From Azadirachta indica (lineage: Eukaryota; Streptophyta; Magnoliopsida; Sapindales; Meliaceae), in NCBI GenBank assembly GCA_022749755.1, contig CM040448.1, positions 1,422,481 through 1,486,480 of the forward strand: a DNA stretch of 64,000 nt. Direction: 5' to 3'. Positions 40,101 through 52,000 of this stretch are shown here, piece by piece (positions within the stretch are counted from its first letter, which is position 1; each line of letters opens with the position of its first letter). The translations under genes and the position numbers were made by a program. Under the pieces are notes generated by a model. It had not been told where the DNA came from. It saw only the letters and a program-made list of their open reading frames with translations, and did not search any database.

Positions 40101-43100
40101 AACAAATTCTCATTTCTGGCCTTGCTTTGACTAATTACCTAATATCCTTTTGGAGTCTGTTCTAATCTTTGTGGTCTAAATATTTCATAATCACGAATAC
40201 CAGTTATGCTTTGCTTTCTATGCAAGTGAATATATGCATACATTTTGATTGTGTCTCATGCTTCCAATAATCTAATTAGGGAAGAAAGTGTTTCTAGAAC
40301 CATGCCAACTTCGGCAAAAACATAGTTACAAAGAAAAACTCATAATACACTCCAATCAAAAAGTCATCTGATTTTGAACCGCTTTGATAGGGTAACTGCA
40401 CCTCCTTATCCCTGATTATTATCTCAAGTGCTAAATGAGAATTGAGCCAATGCTGATAATTTAAAGTTTAATTGACAATGAGAGGAGGCAAAAAGCAGTT
40501 CTTGTAAGTCATGAGTTCCAGTAATAGGAATGCATCAAGTATGGGTTTTTTTGTCATTATATAATATTGCATGCTACAATCATAAGAATATGAGAGATCA
40601 CATGCTTATCATCAAGTAAATCAAGTCTCCATAAAGTTCCCGGTCCTTGAAATTTCACTACTAGAGTACCTGGGAAGACATTTTCTTTGCATTTCAAATG
40701 GAAGACTTGACAAATACAAAGGAAAAAGGAAGTCCAAACAATCAGAAAGCATAATTTCAATTTCAGTGGTGATAATTTTGAGGAATTGAAAAAAGACTGT
40801 AAATCATAATCCCTGATAACACAATAATATATTAGATAGAACCTCAAAATTCCTCTCTCCGACATTCTCCAGTATCTTCAGTGTCGTGGAAGAAGAAAAA
40901 TCTAAATCATCTGAATATTTACATGCATGTTGGAACAACACTTGTCATAAAATACCTTGAAGTCACATATCACTGTGAGAAGAATTTCTAGTGCCTCTAG
41001 TGCAGCGATTTTCAGATCATAAGATGTTGAATTGTTTGTTACTCCTGCTTTTGTGCAGGTATCCTTCCTTTTCTCATAACTAGGCAGCAGAGAGGCTTCA
41101 GTTACACCAGATTCTACGTCTGCACTAACTAATTCTTTACTGCTTCTGTTGCCAGCATAGTCCAGGTCAACAATTGCATTGCTGAGAACATCCTCAGCAA
41201 GTTGTAAGGAAGTTCCTGCCAAAGATATGATCCTGGTTATTAGCATGTAGAGGACCCTTCTTCCAGGACAGGCATACACTTAGAGGCAAAAATAGACAGG
41301 TAGCCTGAGGCTCAAAAAATATTGTTACATGCTTATGACTTGAGTAAAGAAAAGAACAATCTACATCCTATCTCATACGTCCCTGTGCAGCATCAGTTAT
41401 GGTAATCATTAGACTAGAGATTCTTAGGTTTAGATCTTTGAAGGAAAACCTCCCTCACTTGTTTACCATGAACTAATAGCCCTTTTAGGATTTACGTGAA
41501 GAAGTGCTCTTAGAGCATGTGATCAGTCGTTCTGTTACACATATTCTGAAAGCAGTTAAAAGTACATCATGTCAAAGGCAATAATTAAAATTTGATTGAT
41601 TCTTCTTCTGTAGTGATTCTAAGCATTGATGCTTTTCGTATAATGCGAACAAAAAGAGTCGATGGGATTCTCCCTATGACTGAGTAAACCTTTATCCTTA
41701 TATTGCCCGCAGTGTACACCTCTTGAAATATGTTTTCAAGGATCCGATGAGAAGTTCAGAAAATGGCAGTAGTTGGCTGCAAAATTGTAAGAGTAGAATG
41801 AGAATAATCATACTTTCTTAATGACCCACTGTCGCATTATTTTTTATGATAAATTAGAAATCAAATTTAAAGGAAAAGGACTAAAATTTTATTCACACCA
41901 AAAACATCTGAAACCTAATGAAACTAACTTGCAGTTCCAGTGGCCTTTTGGTGAAATATAAGGCTGTAATAGAGAAGCAAATCAGGTTGTATATATTTAT
42001 CTATTCACCTGCGTGCTCCTCTAATCATAGCAGTAAGGATATCTAAACTCTTGCTGCGCATTAACTACAAATGAAATGATGGTATATCCTGAGAGTAGGA
42101 ATCTTTCACCTTCAGCACTTCGTCTATTAGCTTCAATAACTTATCAACAGGAACAGTTACCTATAGAGCAGTATATATCATGTTTTTTAGATTCAGACAA
42201 AAACATGTATTGAAATGGAAGCGTATACAAACCAAAAATATACTCAAAATATGTCTTTATCAAAATTCTTGACAATTACTAATACTCAAATGCATAAAAA
42301 ATCACTAAATGGATAATCAAAGCCCACCTCAATAGGATAACAATTTGTAATCATTGCACAACAGCTAAGCATCAGAGTACGTGGACGGTCGACATTAGCA
42401 ATTGCTTAGATCTTCTTGCCTCCTGGATAGAGGTTTCTTCTGGCACAGGCCAATACTCTATGGTAGGTAATGGATCTGTTCCTGGTTGAACAATAATGCA
42501 GTCGCTTCGTGAAATTTTACGCTCTTTAATACATGTTAAGAGACAATACTATCTCACCAAAGATATTATTAGCATGACCAAGGACGAAGGAATATGCACC
42601 TTCTTCTAAATGTAAAAAAGAGTTAGTTCAAACGCATGTCAACAGCTGTTAGTAAATCTACCATCATTGTGTACCAGCTATCCTCATCAGCTATTGTCTT
42701 CGGAAGTAATGCTAAGCAATTTGCATATGTCTAGTATTTGGGAAGCAAACAAAAAGGAAAATCAATTTTAGTTTGATATAATATAAACATTTTTGTATGT
42801 ATTTCATGAATTTTAACAGACTGAGTATGACAGCAAAGAGGAATCAATTCATTCACCTTCAACATGTTAGAGCTGCATTGCTGCCAAATAACAACTGCTA
42901 TACTTTTAAATTCAGTAAAAATTCAGTTTAAAAAAAATCATAGAATCACTTGGCTGCGAAAGTTGTTGCTGCATGATCAAAAAGTGGTTTGCTTTTTCAA
43001 TAGCATTACATAAGCAGATATTTGTAGTTGAATCAACTTCCTAGGAAAGGAAAAATGTCCAGCAATAAAATATTATATATTCTATTTTTCAATTTTGTCA

Positions 43101-45373
43101 TGCATTTCCCCTATTTATGCTCTTAGTGCTGGAAATTAGGATACACCTTCATTCTTAGTACTACGTCAACTCACTACATGGCTGTCTTAGCAAGATACAG
43201 GAGAACTCATGTCATATTCTCTTTTCTGACAGTAAAACCAAGAATAAAGCTTTCAAAGGCATGGCATAGACAACAATTAGGCCAAAGTGTTAAACAGGTA
43301 TGAACAAGCGAGGAGCAGGTTAGTGTAACTACTTCATCGTAATAATGCTGAATTGCTTCTGGAAAGAAATTCATGATGCTGCATAGCAAACCAACTGCTT
43401 CTTCCTGCACAAGTAATAACAGTTGTAGGAACAAATCTCAGCAAAGCTTTAATCCTAATCCCAATGGCTTGGGAATGGTATAGAGGGGAAGAAAAATAAA
43501 AAATAAAAAGCTTCCCAGGTCTAGCAAAAGGAATGGCAAGAAACAAAAAGCAAAATATTGGTTCCAAAAATATATACTAACCAACACATCCTCTTCGCTA
43601 TCTTCATTTAACAGCTCACGAACTGGTTGAATTACTCTCTCAGCATGCAATGTTGCAACTTCCTTTAGATTTGAATATTTTCCCAACCTAATAAAGGAGA
43701 AAGAAATGGCACCGATTAAAATGATAGGTACATCAATCAGAGAGTAACCGATTTAAGCTTCATCAAAGAAAAGTTTGTAGTCATAGCAGAGACAAAGGCC
43801 AAGAAACTGACAAACCTAATGTGCAATGGAGACCTATTAAATTTGTAGCGAGGCTTCTTCCTCTAATTGACCAAGGGAACCTCAAATAAGACAAAACCAG
43901 TAAAAGTTACAAAAATTTTAAGAAATTGAGATGGGATAACAAAGAGGATTATTTTTTTCTGCTCGGTGAGTTAGAGCTAAGTGCAATGAAGGGCTGGCAT
44001 AGAGTTTTGAGATCAATTGAAATGCAAGAAATTAAGATAGCACATGAAAGTATAACTTTTGAGGCATAAATAGATTGAAAGGAACCTCGTTAACAGATTT
44101 GCTATGGTAGCACAAGAAGCCACCTTCACAGCAGTAAATTCTGATGGATGCTGCATAAATCACAAGCATCGTATACCATGTTAGCTGCAAAGAGTGCATA
44201 TCACATAAGAGGGAAGGGAGATATCCTGATAGTGTTATATACAAGCATTACCTCTAATCTACAAATATAAAATATTCTGTCTACGTTAAATCATTCCATA
44301 AGGAAATCAGTGCAAGCAAAGTTTGTTTACATCAATATTTGATAGGACAACATCAAGCCAGTTCAGTGAGAATATGATGCTACAAAATGATCAGAGCTAC
44401 ATTCTTGACATGTCAACCCCATCAAACAAGTTGCCATCCAGCATCATCTTTTTGCCTGTGGCCAAAAAAGAAAATTATTAATTACTTATACACCTTTATG
44501 CAACGACTTAAGTTTAGCAAAAATCACCTTCCATTGCACCTGACACAATTTTTCGTCATGCGTAATTTCATAAAAGAGTACAAAGTTCGTTCAAATAAGC
44601 CAATTCTAAAATTCTGAATAGTAGTACAATTCTTGGGAAAAGTATGGAAATGCCTCTACAGTGATCGTTGAAGCTTCCGGAATCCACCAGAAATTCACCG
44701 GAGAAAGGAGTCATAGCTTATCTAACATATTGTTTTCCGAATAAAAAGTCCTGGAAAATAAAATATTTTTCACAAGTTTAATAATACTAGAATAATAATA
44801 TTTGGAATCCTTAATTCATATAAGAATATAGTGCATTCGTTTGTATCATATAAGTCCCTAACCTGATAGGCCTTTTGAAAGTGACTAAAATACCCTTTTA
44901 AACTTTAAAAATAATAATTTATATCATTTCAATATCAACTAGAGATTTATTTAGCTATTTAATAGAAATGACCAAATCATATCCTCGTTTATGAAAATTC
45001 CAAAATTCACTTAAATTTTTTATTATATAATACAATATATTTCATAAATTTGAGTCAAAGAGTCACATAATCAACATATCATAATTCATAAGTAACGAAC
45101 TAGAATTCATTTTTTTTAAAGTTTTTTTGAACAATTTTTAACATGAAAAATTATGAGTTTAAATCTTATATTATATTCTCTCCCTCGTTGAATATTGAAT
45201 GAGTGAGATCAAACGATAGCACCAAGCATCAACAGCAGCAGCCGACTCCTTTCTCGACCTTCTCAAGCTCGGTAATTGGAAGTAAGATAGTCACGCAACA
45301 ACTGCCGTAGCAAACGCGGCTTGAGCCTTTTATCGAACATGTTATCGCACACATCGAACAGAAAAGCCGCCAT
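37199..45373 (-). pseudogene. Decayed PELP1/RIX1-like ribosome-biogenesis gene
   Basis: The minus strand carries ordered exons of a plant PELP1-like (Rix1 family, armadillo/HEAT-like) protein. The start at 45373 encodes MAAFLFDVCDNMFDKRLKPR. Next come HPSEFTAVKVASCATIANLL (44150-44086), LGKYSNLKEVATLHAERVIQ (43687-43582), EEAVGLLCSIMNFFPEAIQH (from 43404) and TYANCLALLPKTIADEDSWY (near 42730). Then follow MLSCCAMITNCYPIE (near 42370), VTVPVDKLLKLIDEVLKVKD (near 42150), LAEDVLSNAIVDLDYAG with LKIAALEALEILLTV (41220-40958) and KIAGFCAHALPILDVLLHPR (near 37830). In-frame stops occur at 45265-45263 (TGA), 42067-42065 (TAG) and 38768-38766 (TGA), and a frameshift near 37480 splits the 3' exon. Intact relatives act in the Rix1 complex in pre-60S maturation. 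Splice sites are largely preserved, so this is a decayed genomic duplicate, not a processed copy. It could still be transcribed. Confidence 0.75.
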
Positions 45374-46004
45374 CGAAGAAAGAGAGAGATATGAGTTACG
45401 ACAGATAGAAGTGTAAGAGTCGGGAGATGATAAGAGAAATGGAGTGAGATAAATGAGAGTGGATTTATGTATGGTAGTTGTAATTACTAATTAGTACGTG
45501 GTTTTTGTTTGTTGGTATATGTGCTGTTTGGCACCTGGGAAAGTGAGGGGGAATTACGTTACTACTCTTTCATTCTTCTGCATGTAGACCTCTGTGGGAT
45601 TGTAACGCTCATTTTGTTTGTTTAATCACCATTGGGCACGTGTTAGATTGTGAATGGAGAAGATTGCATGAGATTATGCACATCTATATTTTGCATGTTT
45701 CGCTGTTCGAAGGGTATTTAAGTAATGTCAAGTCTGATTTAGCATAGTACTGTAAGAATTTTAAAGTTCAGCATAGCAGGGAAATTCAACGATTTTTCAT
45801 CGTGATTCATGGATATTGTCTGCAATGCAAATCCCTCACCGCTCAGGAAAGCGGGAATTTCATCCGTTGGGAAAAAATTAATTTATTATTCGCTCCGGGA
45901 AATATTGATTCGCGTAGAATTCTTATTTAAGTCTATTTTTTCATTCTTAGACTGATTGGATTCATATATTTAATTCCCTTGATTATTTGGGTCGGAATAA
46001 TCTC

Positions 46005-46030
<26 letters not shown>
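45374..46030. other. Upstream side of the PELP1-like pseudogene and intergenic region
   Basis: Purine-rich sequence just before the pseudogene start is consistent with an old 5' UTR. No other gene recognised. Ends in a (TA)n tract. Confidence 0.45.

Positions 46031-46039
<9 letters not shown>
46008..46039. repeat. (TA)16 microsatellite at the edge of the SKIP fragment
   Basis: Perfect alternating TA for 32 bases, directly next to the point where similarity to SKIP begins. It may mark the breakpoint of the truncated copy. Confidence 0.9.
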
Positions 46040-46042
<3 letters not shown>

Positions 46043-47275
46043 GACTATCCTCTTGATAGTGGCAGAAATACTTTGAAGATGGAGTTTGTTTACTCGCAAT
46101 ATAAAGATGTTATTCCGATGATTTTGACGAAGGTTGACGAAGGAAAAGAAGAAGATGTTAATAATGAGGAGATGCACACGAAGATTGATGAAACAACCCG
46201 GGAAACAAAAGCTGAAATTGAGAAAATTGTTAATCCGAAACTGTACGCGGCGGATCCCAAGAATGTGTACATCAAGTATAATTCATCACAGAAATCGTCA
46301 TCTAGGATTGTTAAAATTGGGGATTTGGTGGTGGATCCACTCGAGCCGTCAAAGTTCAAGCGCAAGCGTTTACCGAAGGGTTCTGGTTTGCGGGCTGTGA
46401 AGGTCTTGCATTCGCCGCCTAGACCTCTGAGGGTCAAAGATCAGAAGGATTGGGGAGTTCTCCCGTGTGCACCGAATTGGAAGAACGCAAATGGTTATGC
46501 AATTCCTATAGAAAAGCGTCTTGCAGCAGTTGGAAGAGTTATTGAAGAGGTTCAGATTAATGGAAAGTTTGCTACTCTGTCGGAGAGTTTATATTAGCCA
46601 GCAGAAGGCTAGGGAAGAAGTTGCGATGAGATAGAAGGTGGAGAAGGAGATCTTGATGAAGAAGAAGGAAAAGAAAGAGCAGGAGCTGCGGACTTTAGTA
46701 GAAAAAGCACACTTAGAGGGCAGCAATACCAGCTTCTGTTCCAGAACAGCAATTGAAGAGAGAGGAAATTCGTAAGAAGAGAGCTCGAGAGAGTGTCAAG
46801 GATGCTGCTATGAGAAAAAAGAGTAAGATTGTTCAAGCAAGAGATTGCGATATTAGTGAGAAAATTGCTCTTGGAATGGCTTCAACTGTTGATACAACAG
46901 GATGGGGTGAGGTTATGTATGACTCTCGACTGTTAAACCTGGAGAAAGGAGTGAACACTGGTTTTGCTGCTGATTATCAGTACAATGTGTATGACAAAGT
47001 CTTGGTTACTGCTCTGCCCACACTTTCAACTCTGTGTAGGCCAAAGAAGGATGTTGATGCCGACATGAATGGAGGAAATACAGACGAGCAGATGGAGAAG
47101 ATTATGAAGACTGATCGGTTTAAACCCGATAAGGCATTTGCAGGGAGTTCAGAGAGATCTGATCCAAGAGGCAGACCAGTTGAGTTTGAGTAGGAGGCTG
47201 AAGAAGCTGATCCATCGGTCTCGATCATTTGATGGCGGAGATTAAGGGCAAGAACACTATGGAAAGATTATGTTT
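46040..47275 (+). pseudogene. Truncated copy of splicing factor SKIP (SNW domain protein)
   Basis: The frame at 46073-46597 reads EFVYSQYKDVIPMIL, then TTRETKAEIEKIVNPKLYAA, and then the conserved SNW core: HSPPRPLRVKDQKDW, APNWKNANGYAIPIEKRLAA and QINGKFATLSESLY. A stop follows where functional SKIP continues. The rest is recovered downstream in shifted frames, notably KDAAMRKKSKI, RDCDISEKIALGMAST, GEVMYDSRLLN, FAADYQYNVYDK and RFKPDKAFAGSSER up to RPVEFE at 47190, where a TAG replaces the next codon. A further SKIP-like stretch (GLDHLMAEIKGKN) follows in another frame to about 47275. The N-terminal third is missing. No introns are visible. SKIP acts in the spliceosome and in transcription elongation; this copy cannot encode it. 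Confidence 0.88.
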
Positions 47276-47520
47276 TTTTCTTTTTTTTTTTTTCTGTTTT
47301 TCCTTTGTCTTAGTACTTTGTTCTATTACTTCTGTACTCCCATGTATGGATTTTGAGTTGATAATTTGTCTTTAATTAGCTTCATATGCACCTTTATTTT
47401 GCTGGGTTATTGCTCATTTGTTGCAAAAAAGTCTACACTTGAAAAAGAAACAAGTTCATTGCTTACTGTCAATGTTTGCTCACCATTTCCGGTCGAACTT
47501 TCTGCACAGTGTCATCATTA
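47276..47520. other. Short spacer between the SKIP fragment and the hairpin array
   Basis: Contains a T-rich run near 47274-47294. No gene or additional copy of the hairpin unit was recognised. Confidence 0.4.
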
Positions 47521-47532
47521 ATGTAGTTTAGA

Positions 47533-48046
47533 AGCTGGAGATAAGAAGTTAGAGGAAACTAAACAGAACGTTTGATTCGACGACCAATGTATTCAATTTC
47601 CTCTAATTCATACATACAACTCATAAATGCCTATGTCTTCAGCCGATAAAGAAGACTATTTATTATGTAGTTTAGAAGCTGTAGATAAGATATTAGAGGA
47701 AACTAAACAGAATGTTTCATTTGACCAATCTATTTAGTTTCCTCTAATTCTTAAATACAACCTATAAATGCCGATGTTCTCTGTCCATAAAGAAAATCTG
47801 TTATAGTTTAGAATTTAGAAGCTGGAGATAAGATATTGGAGGAAACCAAGCAGAATCACTAGAATGTTTTGATGCACTGATCATCTGTTTAGTATCCTCC
47901 AATTCTTACCTACAACTTAGAAAAGCATAAATAAGTAATGTAGATTAAAGAGAAAGGAGGTTGGGTGAGATGTTGGAGGAGTCTGAGCCGCATGGAATGT
48001 TAAATGGAGGTTGATCAGCTTCCTGCAACTCTCGTTTACAACTTCC
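47533..48046 (-). ncRNA. Candidate polycistronic MIRNA cluster: four tandem hairpins
   Basis: Four foldbacks have arms at 47533-47564/47594-47621, 47677-47710/47730-47762, 47820-47853/47885-47918 and 47958-47988/48013-48046. The left arms start 144, 143 and 138 bases apart. Each stem has about 28-34 pairs and the loops are short, giving precursors of 86-99 nt, normal for plant miRNAs. Hairpin 2 pairs over the 17-base block TTAGAGGAAACTAAACAG with one mismatch near its end. Where one arm changes (TTAGAGG to TTGGAGG), the other changes to match. The minus strand is favoured because TATAAATA lies at 48098-48091, with an expected start about 16 nt before the first hairpin. A MITE family is the main alternative. 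Confidence 0.55.
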
Positions 48047-48090
48047 TTTTTCAGCCATTCCTGAACAGAGAGCATAGGAGAGCAGTGATG

Positions 48091-48098
48091 TATTTATA
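48091..48098 (-). promoter_or_regulatory. TATA box facing the hairpin array
   Basis: TATAAATA read on the minus strand, 45 bases before the edge of the nearest hairpin (48046). Plant MIRNA genes are transcribed by Pol II and commonly have such a box about 30 bases before the start. Confidence 0.4.
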
Positions 48099-48199
48099 AG
48101 CTGACAAGTGAGAAGACAAACAGACACAGAGACAATGCATTTTTCACTAGTGGCTTGGAAAGCGTGAACTTCCATTCCATGCTGCCGGCCAAACAGACT

Positions 48200-49061
48200 C
48201 TACAGTACATCAGTTAGCGATTTGCTTTCTGTTAGGGGGCATTATGTTTTTGGTATTAACATCTCAGTATTAGTATAACTGGTACTATATAATTTCGGAT
48301 ACTCGCTCATTATTAAAAAAAATTTGAATGTGCAAATAACAAAATTGAAAAATTGCAATAAAAGTACGAAGAGTTGTAGAATAGGCATTCATTTATATTC
48401 TAACTCTCCTCTATCATAAATGTTTCTTAAATTTGAAAATAGTTTTTTTAAATTTATTATTTAATATAATTTTAGATATTTTTTTATAGTATTATAAAAA
48501 TTTAGTATTTAAATCTCGTCCCCTTAAAAATTAAAATTATTATAAAATATAAATATATTATTTAAAAAAATATATATCAAAATATTAATTTTTAAACTTT
48601 TATTTTTATAAAAATAAAACAATATAATAATTATTTACAAATATTTAAAAAAAATTTAAATTTTAATTAAATTCAAGTTTCAAAACAAAAAAATTAATAT
48701 GAGAATATAAGAGACGAGGTTAGTATTATATAATATTTTTGAAAAATTATTTAAAATTATAAAATATCAATAACAAGTTATAAAATTCCCAACTACATTA
48801 CATCAATTCGTAATTCTTAATTACAAAAATAACAATTTTTTTTTTCCATATTTTTTGTCTTTTGATATAAGAAAAATTGGGCCTCCAATCTAGGACAGTT
48901 AAACCCAAGACAAAACCCTGAAACCAAACCGACGTCTTTTTCCTTAACCAGTTATTGTCTGTGCCCTAAGTCTCTCTCTGACCTCTGTTACCTGTAAAAA
49001 CTAACTAATAAAACTTCTTCAAACCGGCAACAAAGGCCGCCACCTCATACAACCGAAAACT
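48200..49061. other. AT-rich spacer and THADA promoter side
   Basis: Nothing recognised from 48200 to about 48860. The last 200 bases are less AT-rich, include a GGGCC motif near 48881 and probably hold the THADA-like gene's promoter and leader. Confidence 0.45.
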
Positions 49062-52000
49062 ATGTCAGCAAAATGGCGCGCCTTGCAGCACCGCCACCGT
49101 TACACTTACAGCGCCGTCGTTTTCACTAGTTCCTTCACTGATTCTTTAGTTCAAATATCATCTTCAGAGAACTCTTCCTTTTCAAAGTTTTGCAACGAGT
49201 TGAAAGAATTAGTCTCGCTCAACTCTATATATTCCCAAGTGAACCATGCAAAGAAAGTCGCTTCATCTTTTAACGAATTGCTGTCGTCTTCGTCTGCGGG
49301 GGCGGCTGCGACAAGTGATGACGAGTGTTTGATTTCGAAAGCTACGCGCGTTTACTTAGAGGTTATGTTTTTAGAGAATTCATTGCCGTTGCATAGAACT
49401 TTGGTTTCTGCTTTGGTTAAAGAGAAAAAGTTTCAATCTTTGATTTGTTCTTGTTTTCGTGATCTTTGTAATGAGTACGGCGGCGGGTTGCGGGATAAAA
49501 AGAAGAGGTTTTGTGTGTCGCGTGTGGCGTTATCTGTAATGGGTATGCCGAAGTTGGGGTACTTGGTTGATGTGATTGCAGATTGCGCTGTTTTGGTTGC
49601 TTGGGATGTTGTTTTGGGGTTGAACGGCGTCGTTTTAGAGACTGAAGAGTGGGCTCGGCCGTCTCCCATTGTTATGGAGCAGTGCCAGGAAGCATTGTCT
49701 TGCTTGTATTATTTGCTTCAACGATTTCCTGATAAATTAAAGGATTGGATTGGTTCTGAGAGTGGATTTGCGGGTCAGGAATTGAATGTTTTGGAGATGG
49801 GTTTTAAAGTTTTGATACGTATGCTGAAATCTGTGGCATTTTCGAGGGATTGTTTTGTGGCAGCCGGAGTAGCGCTTTGTGCTGCTCTACAAGTGTGTTT
49901 GAGTCCTCAAGAGATTGGTTTGTTCATTATTGAAGGTATATTTAATCAAACAACTTGTAGTATTGTTGCTAATAATTATAAGAGTGACTTTGATGATGCT
50001 GTTAGGAAGCTTCCATATAATGGAGATATATGTAGTGAAATAAGTAATTTTTCAGTATTGAGTAGACTTTGCTTGATTAGAGGAATACTTACTGCTGTTT
50101 CAAGAAATGTACTCAATACCCCATTTTTTGCATCAACTACTGATTTGAATGGCTACGACTGGAGTGGAAGTGATGGTGATTCTGTAAAGACTATACTGTA
50201 TAATGGTATTTTGCCTGAGCTCTGTAGTTATTGCGAGAACCCAACTGATAGTCATTTTAACTTTCATGCATTAACTGTGATGCAAATATGTCTGCAACAG
50301 ATAAAAACCTCAATTTTAGCTAATTTAACCTATACCTTGGATGGTTATGAGCCAATTCCAGAGAATATGGGGACACGAATTTTGAGAGTCATTTGGAATA
50401 ACTTGGAGGATCCTTTAAGTCAAACAGTCAAGCAAGTTCATCTTGTTTTTGATCTCTTTCTAGATATTGAATCATCATTACGCTGTGGTGAGGGTAGCGA
50501 GAGAATAAAATCTTTCTTACAAAAGATTGCTTCTGATCTTCTTCACCTTGGGCCTCGATGTAAGGGGAGATATATTCCCTTGGCTTTACTCACCAAGAGG
50601 TTAGGTGCAAAGACTCTGTTGGATATGAGTCCGGACCTGTTGTTTCAAACGGTCCAGGCCTACATTGATGATGATGTGTGCTGTGCTGCCACATCATTCT
50701 TGAAGTGCTTCCTTGAATACTTGCGTGATGAGAGTTGGAATTCTGATGGTATTGATAAGGGGTATGCCATTTATAGAGGACACTGCCTCCCTCCTTTTTT
50801 GTATGGACTTGCTTCTGGAGTTTCAAAGCTTCGCTCAAATTTGAACACTTATGCCCTTCCAGTTCTTTTGGATGTTGATGTGGATAGTGTATTTCCTATG
50901 CTTGCCTTCATCTCAGTTGGGCCAAGCGAGGAGGAGAACGGACTTGCATATTCTCAGATTGATTGTAGAAACATGGAACTCACAGTTGAACAGCAAGTGG
51001 CCATTTTAGTCTCGTTACTTAAGGTGTCTCGTTCACTTGCTTTGATTGAAGGGGATGTTGATTTGTGGAAAAATTGTTCTGTGCTTTGTGCAGACAGTGG
51101 ATTGGGAACTGAATGGAGTAATCTTTATGCTCTTGTCTGCATCAAGGGAATAAAGGTTAAGGTCCTTGTCCATTGGCTAGTGCTGGCATTGACTCATGTC
51201 GATGAGTCACTCCGTGTAGATGCTGCAGAGTCTCTTTTCTTGAACCCCAAGACAGCTAGTTTGCCTTCTCATTTAGAACTCAAGCTGATGAAAGAAGCTG
51301 TGCCATTGAACATGAGGAGTTGCTCAACAGCATTTCAGATGAAGTGGACTAGCTTGTTTAGAAAGTTTTTTGCTCGAGTCAGGACAGCCTTGGAGAGACA
51401 ATTTAAGCAGGGGAGTTGGCAACCTCTTGTGTCCTGCAAGAACAACGATGAGACTTTATGTAATGGAACTGAAGCAGATGTATCAAGTAGAGCAGAGGGT
51501 CTGTTTAAGTTTATGAGATGGTTGTGTTGTTTCCTATTTTTCTCATGCTACCCTTCTGCTCCATATAAGAGAAAAATAATGGCCATGGACCTAATTCTGA
51601 CTATGATAAATACTTGGTCTATTGTGCCTCCTCATGGAAAGGTTGATTCTGTTTCTCCTGAAAGCTCTCTGTATCCATACAATAAAGGAATCACTGCACC
51701 TGATACAACTTTGTTGTTAGTTGGATCAATAATTGACAGTTGGGACAGGCTAAGAGAGAATTCTTTTCGCATATTGCTGCATTTTCCTACTCCACTTCCT
51801 GGCATTTCAAGTGAAGACACGGTCCAGAAAGTAATAAAATGGTCTAAGAAATTAGTTTGCAGCCCACGTGTGAGAGAGAGTGATGCTGGAGCATTGACTC
51901 TACGGCTTATATTCAGGAAGTATGTATTGGATCTTGGGTGGATAGTCAGGGCTTCAGTTAATACTGTTTGTATTTATTCACAGCCACAGGAGGCAAATGG

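Noticed and set aside
46753..47193. 146-codon ORF as an independent gene
   Set aside because: It is the continuation of the broken SKIP copy: its sequence aligns to the C-terminal part of SKIP and it lacks its own start context.
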